From Pseudomonas sp. UBA1879 (GTDB lineage: Bacteria > Pseudomonadota > Gammaproteobacteria > Pseudomonadales > Pseudomonadaceae), in assembly GCF_002338065.1 (NCBI RefSeq), contig NZ_DDHJ01000004.1:263943-327942 (forward strand): a stretch of DNA of 64,000 nt, in the 5' to 3' direction. Under the pieces are notes generated by a model that saw only the letters and a program-made list of their open reading frames with translations, had not been told where the DNA came from and did not search any database. Below are positions 59,925-64,000 of the stretch, one piece after another. The position numbers and the translations under genes are program-made. Each line of letters begins with the position of its first letter. Within the stretch, counting starts at the first letter, position 1.

Positions 59925-61304
59925 ATGAATACCAACATCCCGCTGACCGCGCATCGCCCGCTTCCAAATACCGCGGGTGTTCAACATACGACGGCCGTGG
60001 CCGCTGTTTCGCCGCAAGAGACCAACCGGATTGCCATCGCCCATCATCTACGGCATCAGGTGTTTCATAATTTGCCGGACCCGGGTCGTGAAGAGTTGGT
60101 GCGCACTCGATCTGAGCGCCTTGCAGCAAAGGGCAAAACGGCTGCGGACGTGATAGACGTGCTGGCCAAGGGCAAGCAGGCGGATGACTATTCCACCATG
60201 TTGGTAGGCGGCATCCGTTCTTTACCTTTCACGGCGGCAGGAGCGCTGCTTACGGCGCTGCCGGAGATCATGACGTTGAATGGCAAAGACTCGCGAGTAA
60301 ATACGCAAAACGTGTTGAGCGCAGCGCTCTTCGTGGCGACCAACTCGATTGCCGGAGGGGTGCTGAAACGGTCGACGAGCGATACGCAGTGGTTGTCTGC
60401 TGAAGGGAAACAGCTTGAAGACGCTGTTGCGGCCCACGCGGAAAGCCATCAAGCCAGTAATTTCAAGAAAGGCGTTGCCAGTGCCGTGACGGTCCAGACC
60501 TTTACCGGCAAAAACATCGGTGCATCGCTGATGAGCGCCGCGGGTAAAGGTGTTGCGAGTTCGCTGGGCAACGAGGGCTACGCCAAGGTTGCCGGTACGG
60601 TGAAAGGGGCGATCTCGTCAGGAGGTTCCGCGGCGGCGGGCGCGATGATGTCGCTGCTGCAGCTCATCTGGGACAGGAAAAACGAACGGGCCGGCCCTGA
60701 ATACTTGATGGGCAGCCGTGACTGGGAACAGCAGTTCGACAAACTTGAGGCCTATAACTTCAAGGAGAAGTCCAAGAGCGTATTCTCCCGCGCCGCGCAT
60801 TTGCCGCTGGACATCGCGCAAGACGCCAGCAAATCCATCCAGTCGCTTTTCACGCCGACGGGTATCGTTTCCGACCTGATGATCCTTGGAGGCGGGATCG
60901 CGGCCAACGAACTTCTTCGCGCAAAAGGCAAGCAGCTCGCATTGGCCAGTGGCGCATCCGAGACGGCGGCAACGCTGGCAGGCGACCTGCTCGCATCAGG
61001 TGGCGAGGCGGCTTACTTTGGCGCATGGGCGATGACGGCCTCAGTGACTGCCGACGTTGCCGCCTATGCCAACAAGATGATCGACAAACTTCGTACTCGG
61101 GGTGCGCTCGAAGAAGGCGATCTTGCGGAAGGACAGCGCCTGCTGGAGGACCCGAATAACCGGGCTTCCGATGCAGGGCAACCCACCATGCATGATCAAA
61201 TCGTTCAGCAGGCTCAAGCCCAGGCCAGCGGTACGGAAGCGGAAGCGAGTGGATCGCGGGCGCGCCCCCGCACGTCTCTGACGCGTACAGAGATGAACGT
61301 CTGA
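59925..61304 (+). CDS. hopAA1: HopAA1-family type III secreted effector
   Basis: A 459-aa protein resembling HopAA1 as I remember it: a Ser/Thr-rich N-terminus, an ALIETRASRL-like segment (VRTRSERLAAKGKTAADVID), the LSA(E/S)-AV-H and VAVQT-like stretch (TQWLSAEGKQLEDAV, SAVTVQTFTGKN), and LEAYNFKE with LPLDIAQDASKSIQSL. HopAA1 proteins are HrpL-regulated P. syringae effectors that promote virulence. The hrp box 36 nt upstream is strong independent support. The ATG at 59925 is chosen; GTG 59913 is possible. It stands alone, without a chaperone gene, between pit and pcaR. Confidence 0.85.
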   Translation: MNTNIPLTAHRPLPNTAGVQHTTAVAAVSPQETNRIAIAHHLRHQVFHNLPDPGREELVRTRSERLAAKGKTAADVIDVLAKGKQADDYSTMLVGGIRSLPFTAAGALLTALPEIMTLNGKDSRVNTQNVLSAALFVATNSIAGGVLKRSTSDTQWLSAEGKQLEDAVAAHAESHQASNFKKGVASAVTVQTFTGKNIGASLMSAAGKGVASSLGNEGYAKVAGTVKGAISSGGSAAAGAMMSLLQLIWDRKNERAGPEYLMGSRDWEQQFDKLEAYNFKEKSKSVFSRAAHLPLDIAQDASKSIQSLFTPTGIVSDLMILGGGIAANELLRAKGKQLALASGASETAATLAGDLLASGGEAAYFGAWAMTASVTADVAAYANKMIDKLRTRGALEEGDLAEGQRLLEDPNNRASDAGQPTMHDQIVQQAQAQASGTEAEASGSRARPRTSLTRTEMNV

Positions 61305-61477
61305 CTCAACGGTCACGCCGGTTTTTGCAGCTTTGGAGCGGATGCGTCGCATGCTGCAGCGTCCCGAATGCCCCCTCAGCCCACAGCCATTTCGCCAGGG
61401 CTGACGGGGGTTGGAAGCGATTCTGGCATCTGCGCGCTTTGCTGCAGACCCGCGAACGAGTACCCCGAGCAGAATGA

Positions 61478-61675
61478 TCAGGGTTCTTCGTTGAGCTCGC
61501 TTTCCATCTTCTGAAGTTCCTGCTTGAACGCTTGATCCAGCAGGCTGGCACGCTTGCGCCAAGGCTTGCGTTCTGGCTCGGGCTGAGCGGCGTAGGTGGT
61601 CACTTCACCGCCGTATACTTCCTTGTAACGTTGTTCCTGGCGCTCTAGTTCTGCGCGCAGTTCATCTTTGGTCAC
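61478..61675 (-). CDS. Small hypothetical protein (65 aa)
   Basis: A 65-aa charged, helical protein (TKDELRAELERQEQRYKEVYG...). The GTG at 61675 has AGG 7 nt upstream; a TTG at 61696 is the other possible start. No domain is recognised, though the composition resembles small conserved Pseudomonas proteins. It is convergent with the effector gene. Confidence 0.55.
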   Translation of the reverse strand: MTKDELRAELERQEQRYKEVYGGEVTTYAAQPEPERKPWRKRASLLDQAFKQELQKMESELNEEP

Positions 61676-61696
61676 GTTATTACCTGAGAGTGTCAA

Positions 61697-62411
61697 GTTG
61701 GGCCCCGGTGTTATCGCTGTGTACCGGAAGTACGAAATGATTCAATGACTGACCGCTGGAGCGCGAGCGGTGGCGATACGTCTTTGATGAAACTTTTCAG
61801 CACTAATTCCACAAGCGGCTACGCACACCAGAACGACAAAACTGTCGTAGCTACATTCGATTAATAGGTTGCCAGTAGGCAAACGAATTGACTTGGCTTT
61901 TGGCCCGACTATCGCCAGCGCTGCACTTGGCTAGTGCATGCGGTGCGTTGATTGGATCCACAGTCGGTGGGGCTGCACACGTCAATCACGCCTTGGCGCT
62001 CTAGTACGTCAATGTCCGGTACTATCTCCAAGACGATGACGAGAGTCAACTGTAGAGCGCAGTTCACTTGAATAAGTGAGGACAAATACTCTTTTCGTGT
62101 ACGAAGGTTCCGAAGTTCGTGCCGGCAAAATTATGACGAAACTTTGTTAGTCATAACAATTGGCTCATCAGACAGATTTCTGACGACGGAATTCCATTGC
62201 AAGTGGCGGATATCGATTGAGGCAGTTGTATGAGGATGATTACAAGCAAAAGTGGGCGGGCGGCGTTGGGAGTAAAACGGCCTCGCGATTAGCAAGGCCG
62301 TGCCTGGGACTTCTCAGTGGGTACCTGACCAGTATTTCCAAGAAGCCACATGGTGGCGTGTGAAAGGTATAAGCATCGACGCTACGGGTCAATTGCGATT
62401 ATCGGTCAGTC
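61697..62411. other. Long intergenic region before pcaR
   Basis: About 715 bp with no gene that I can support. It contains an inverted repeat ACGGCCT-N11-AGGCCGT (about 62277-62301) without a T-tract. The flanks are backbone, so this may be a scar from loss or gain of DNA next to the effector gene. Confidence 0.35.
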
Positions 62412-62426
62412 GTTCGATAATCGCCC
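62412..62426 (+). promoter_or_regulatory. Putative PcaR site upstream of pcaR
   Basis: GTTCGATAATCGCCC differs at one base from the 15-bp PcaR consensus that I recall from P. putida (GTTCGATAATCGCAC). Its position upstream of pcaR suggests autoregulation. Confidence 0.65.
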
Positions 62427-62507
62427 AAATCACGCTTGCCGATCCCTAAAAAAGAAGCGAGAGTGGCGCAACAGAAGGCCTGCGTGGCAACGACGAACGG
62501 TGTGCAA

Positions 62508-63350
62508 ATGAACGATCAACTGCGTAACTCCTTTGCTTCGCTGGCCCCTCCGATCGTGGCATCGCCGGCCAAACGGATCCAGGCCTTCACCGGTGATCCC
62601 GACTTCATGACCTCTCTGGCCCGTGGCTTGGCGGTGATTCATGCCTTTCAGGAACGCAAGCGTCATCTGACCATCGCGCAAATCAGCCATCGCACCGAAA
62701 TTCCCCGTGCGGCTGTCAGACGATGCCTGCATACGCTGATCAAGCTTGGCTACGCGACCACCGATGGCCGAACCTATTCGCTGCTGCCGAAGGTGCTCAC
62801 CCTGGGCCATGCTTATTTGTCATCCACGCCCTTGGCAGTGTCGTCTCAGCCTTACCTCGACAAAATGAGCAGCCAGTTACACGAGGCTTGCAACATGGCG
62901 ACCCTCGAAGGCGACGACATTCTTTATATTGCCCGCTCGGCCACGACCCAACGCCTTATCTCTGTCGACCTCGCGGTTGGCGGGCGTTTGCCGGCGTACT
63001 GCACCTCCATGGGCAGAATTCTGCTGGCGGCGCTGGATGACGTTTCGCTCAAGGAATACCTCGATCACGCGGACCTGCAGCCCAAGACCAGCCGGACCCT
63101 GCACACCGCCGAAGCGTTGCTTGAATGCCTGCAACAAGTGCGTCAGCAGGGCTGGTGCATTGTCGATCAGGAATTGGAGCAGGGCCTGCGGTCGATTGCC
63201 GTGCCAGTCTATGACGCTTCCGGGCAAGTGCTGGCGGCGCTCAATGTCAGCACCAGCGCTGGCCGGGTGACGCGCAACGAGCTGGAGCAGAAGTTTCTCC
63301 CCATCATGCTCGACGCCAGCCGGGACCTCAGCACTCAACTTTTCACCTGA
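62508..63350 (+). CDS. pcaR: IclR-family activator of the beta-ketoadipate pathway
   Basis: This 280-aa IclR protein is very like PcaR of P. putida: MTSLARGLAVIHAFQERKR, the HTH (LTIAQISHRTEIPRAAVRRCL) and the effector domain (TLEGDDILYIARSAT, LPAYCTSMGRILLAAL, QELEQGLRSIAVPVYD). It responds to beta-ketoadipate. The ATG at 62508 fits the family; the frame extends to a TTG at 62436. PcaR-type sites flank the gene, and pcaF follows. Confidence 0.95.
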   Translation: MNDQLRNSFASLAPPIVASPAKRIQAFTGDPDFMTSLARGLAVIHAFQERKRHLTIAQISHRTEIPRAAVRRCLHTLIKLGYATTDGRTYSLLPKVLTLGHAYLSSTPLAVSSQPYLDKMSSQLHEACNMATLEGDDILYIARSATTQRLISVDLAVGGRLPAYCTSMGRILLAALDDVSLKEYLDHADLQPKTSRTLHTAEALLECLQQVRQQGWCIVDQELEQGLRSIAVPVYDASGQVLAALNVSTSAGRVTRNELEQKFLPIMLDASRDLSTQLFT

Positions 63351-63370
63351 TACCGCCGGCGTTTTAACCG

Positions 63371-63402
63371 TTCGATTATCGAACGGTTAGTCGATTATCG
63401 AA
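63371..63402 (+). promoter_or_regulatory. Two PcaR-like operators in the pcaF promoter
   Basis: TTCGATTATCGAA (63371-63383) and TCGATTATCGAA (63391-63402) are near-palindromic sites spaced 20 bp centre to centre, matching the core of the site upstream of pcaR. They lie about 90 bp before pcaF. Confidence 0.7.
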
Positions 63403-63489
63403 TTGCCCCCTTGCAACACGCAGGCATAACCTGACGGTCACTTGCGCGCGGTGGTGCGCGCCTACCCCAGATGCATAGGGAGAAGCATG

Positions 63490-64000
63490 ATGCGTGACGT
63501 ATTTATCTGCGACGCGGTTCGTACGCCAATCGGCCGTTTCGGAGGCGCGTTGGCGACGGTCCGCGCCGATGATCTGGCGGCGTTGCCGATCAAGGCCCTG
63601 ATGGAACGTAACCCGTCGGTGGACTGGCAGGCGCTCGATGAGGTCTTTCTTGGCTGCGCGAACCAGGCAGGCGAAGACAACCGCAACGTCGCGCGCATGG
63701 CGGCGCTGTTGGCAGGCTTGCCGGTTTCGGTACCGGGCGTCACATTGAACCGGTTGTGCGCTTCGGGCCTGGATGCCGTGGGTTCGGCGTTCAGAGCCAT
63801 TGCCTGCGGAGAGATGGAGCTGGCGATTGCAGGCGGCGTCGAATCGATGTCCCGCGCCCCATTCGTGATGGGCAAGGCGGAAACGGCATTTGGCCGTGGA
63901 CAGAAGCTCGAAGACACGACCCTTGGGTGGCGTTTCGTCAACTCGCAGCTGAAAGAAGCGTATGGCGTGGAAACCATGCCGCAGACCGGTGACAACGTCG
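63490..64000 (+). CDS. pcaF: Beta-ketoadipyl-CoA thiolase (partial, C-terminus off the right edge)
   Basis: The first 170 residues of a ~400-aa thiolase that cleaves beta-ketoadipyl-CoA to succinyl-CoA and acetyl-CoA. FICDAVRTPIGRFGG is typical of PcaF, and the nucleophilic Cys is in NRLCASGLDAVG (residue ~90). The ATG at 63490 is preferred over 63487 because GGGAG is then 7 nt away. It lies directly downstream of pcaR. Confidence 0.95.
   Translation, partial: MRDVFICDAVRTPIGRFGGALATVRADDLAALPIKALMERNPSVDWQALDEVFLGCANQAGEDNRNVARMAALLAGLPVSVPGVTLNRLCASGLDAVGSAFRAIACGEMELAIAGGVESMSRAPFVMGKAETAFGRGQKLEDTTLGWRFVNSQLKEAYGVETMPQTGDNV

Noticed and set aside
62277..62301. Inverted repeat ACGGCCT-N11-AGGCCGT as a terminator
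   Set aside because: There is no T-tract and no gene ending nearby in either direction.
1..64000. CRISPR arrays, rRNA and tRNA genes
   Set aside because: I looked for regularly spaced repeats and for tRNA-like or rRNA-like sequence and saw none. A dedicated tRNA or covariance search was not possible here.

Overview
The window looks like chromosome of a plant-associated Pseudomonas, most likely in the P. syringae complex. The right third carries a backbone typical of the genus: the RDD / SpoIIM-like / DUF4129 / DUF4350 operon, sbcB, mvaT, purU, a herA-like ATPase, pit, pcaR and pcaF. Inside it sits a HopAA1-like type III effector gene behind a perfect hrp box. I see no rRNA, tRNA or CRISPR array.

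Layout. 1-4.7 kb: RND efflux pump (inner-membrane pump running off the left edge, plus adaptor) with a divergent TetR repressor. 4.8-10.2 kb: small accessory genes and decayed sequence around an AT-richer two-gene operon encoding a SIR2-like NADase fused to a P-loop kinase-like domain, and a nucleoside 2-deoxyribosyltransferase-like protein. Two copies of a small CxxC protein gene bracket the operon. Three C-terminal remnants of a SRAP (YedK/HMCES) gene and a dispersed repeat lie at 8.8, 9.8-10.2 and 15.3-15.8 kb. 10.2-15.2 kb: two AhpD-like genes, an azoreductase, a GNAT, a MocR regulator and an SDR. 16.2-18.9 kb: a CHASE4-like/PAS/GGDEF/EAL protein.

19-40 kb is a large metabolic and regulatory region. 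A TetR controls a carboxymuconolactone-decarboxylase-like / MFS / SDR / aldo-keto reductase operon. A GntR gene leads a siderophore-type uptake operon (SIP reductase, TonB receptor, frameshifted RhtX/FptX-like importer), followed by an extra IMP dehydrogenase. A second GntR faces a fumarylacetoacetase-like / alpha-beta hydrolase / amidohydrolase / Tsx-like channel set. A third GntR follows a folE-folX pair, then LysR, an SDR and a PRISE-type reductase. Four promoters (efflux pump, a 132-aa orphan, the first GntR, folE) share a nearly identical 45-bp element, and the third GntR has a degenerate copy. This suggests one regulon linking efflux, uptake and GTP/pterin synthesis.

40-47.2 kb: an orphan ParS-like antitoxin gene, an XRE/148-aa divergent pair, and a four-gene Tn554-type recombinase module that abuts the DUF4350 gene where moxR would be expected. 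47.3-64 kb is backbone apart from the effector. One flippase-like gene there is broken by an amber codon.

The best candidate for an undescribed system is the SIR2-kinase / deoxyribosyltransferase operon (5319-7398), probably anti-phage. The shared 45-bp regulatory element is the second.
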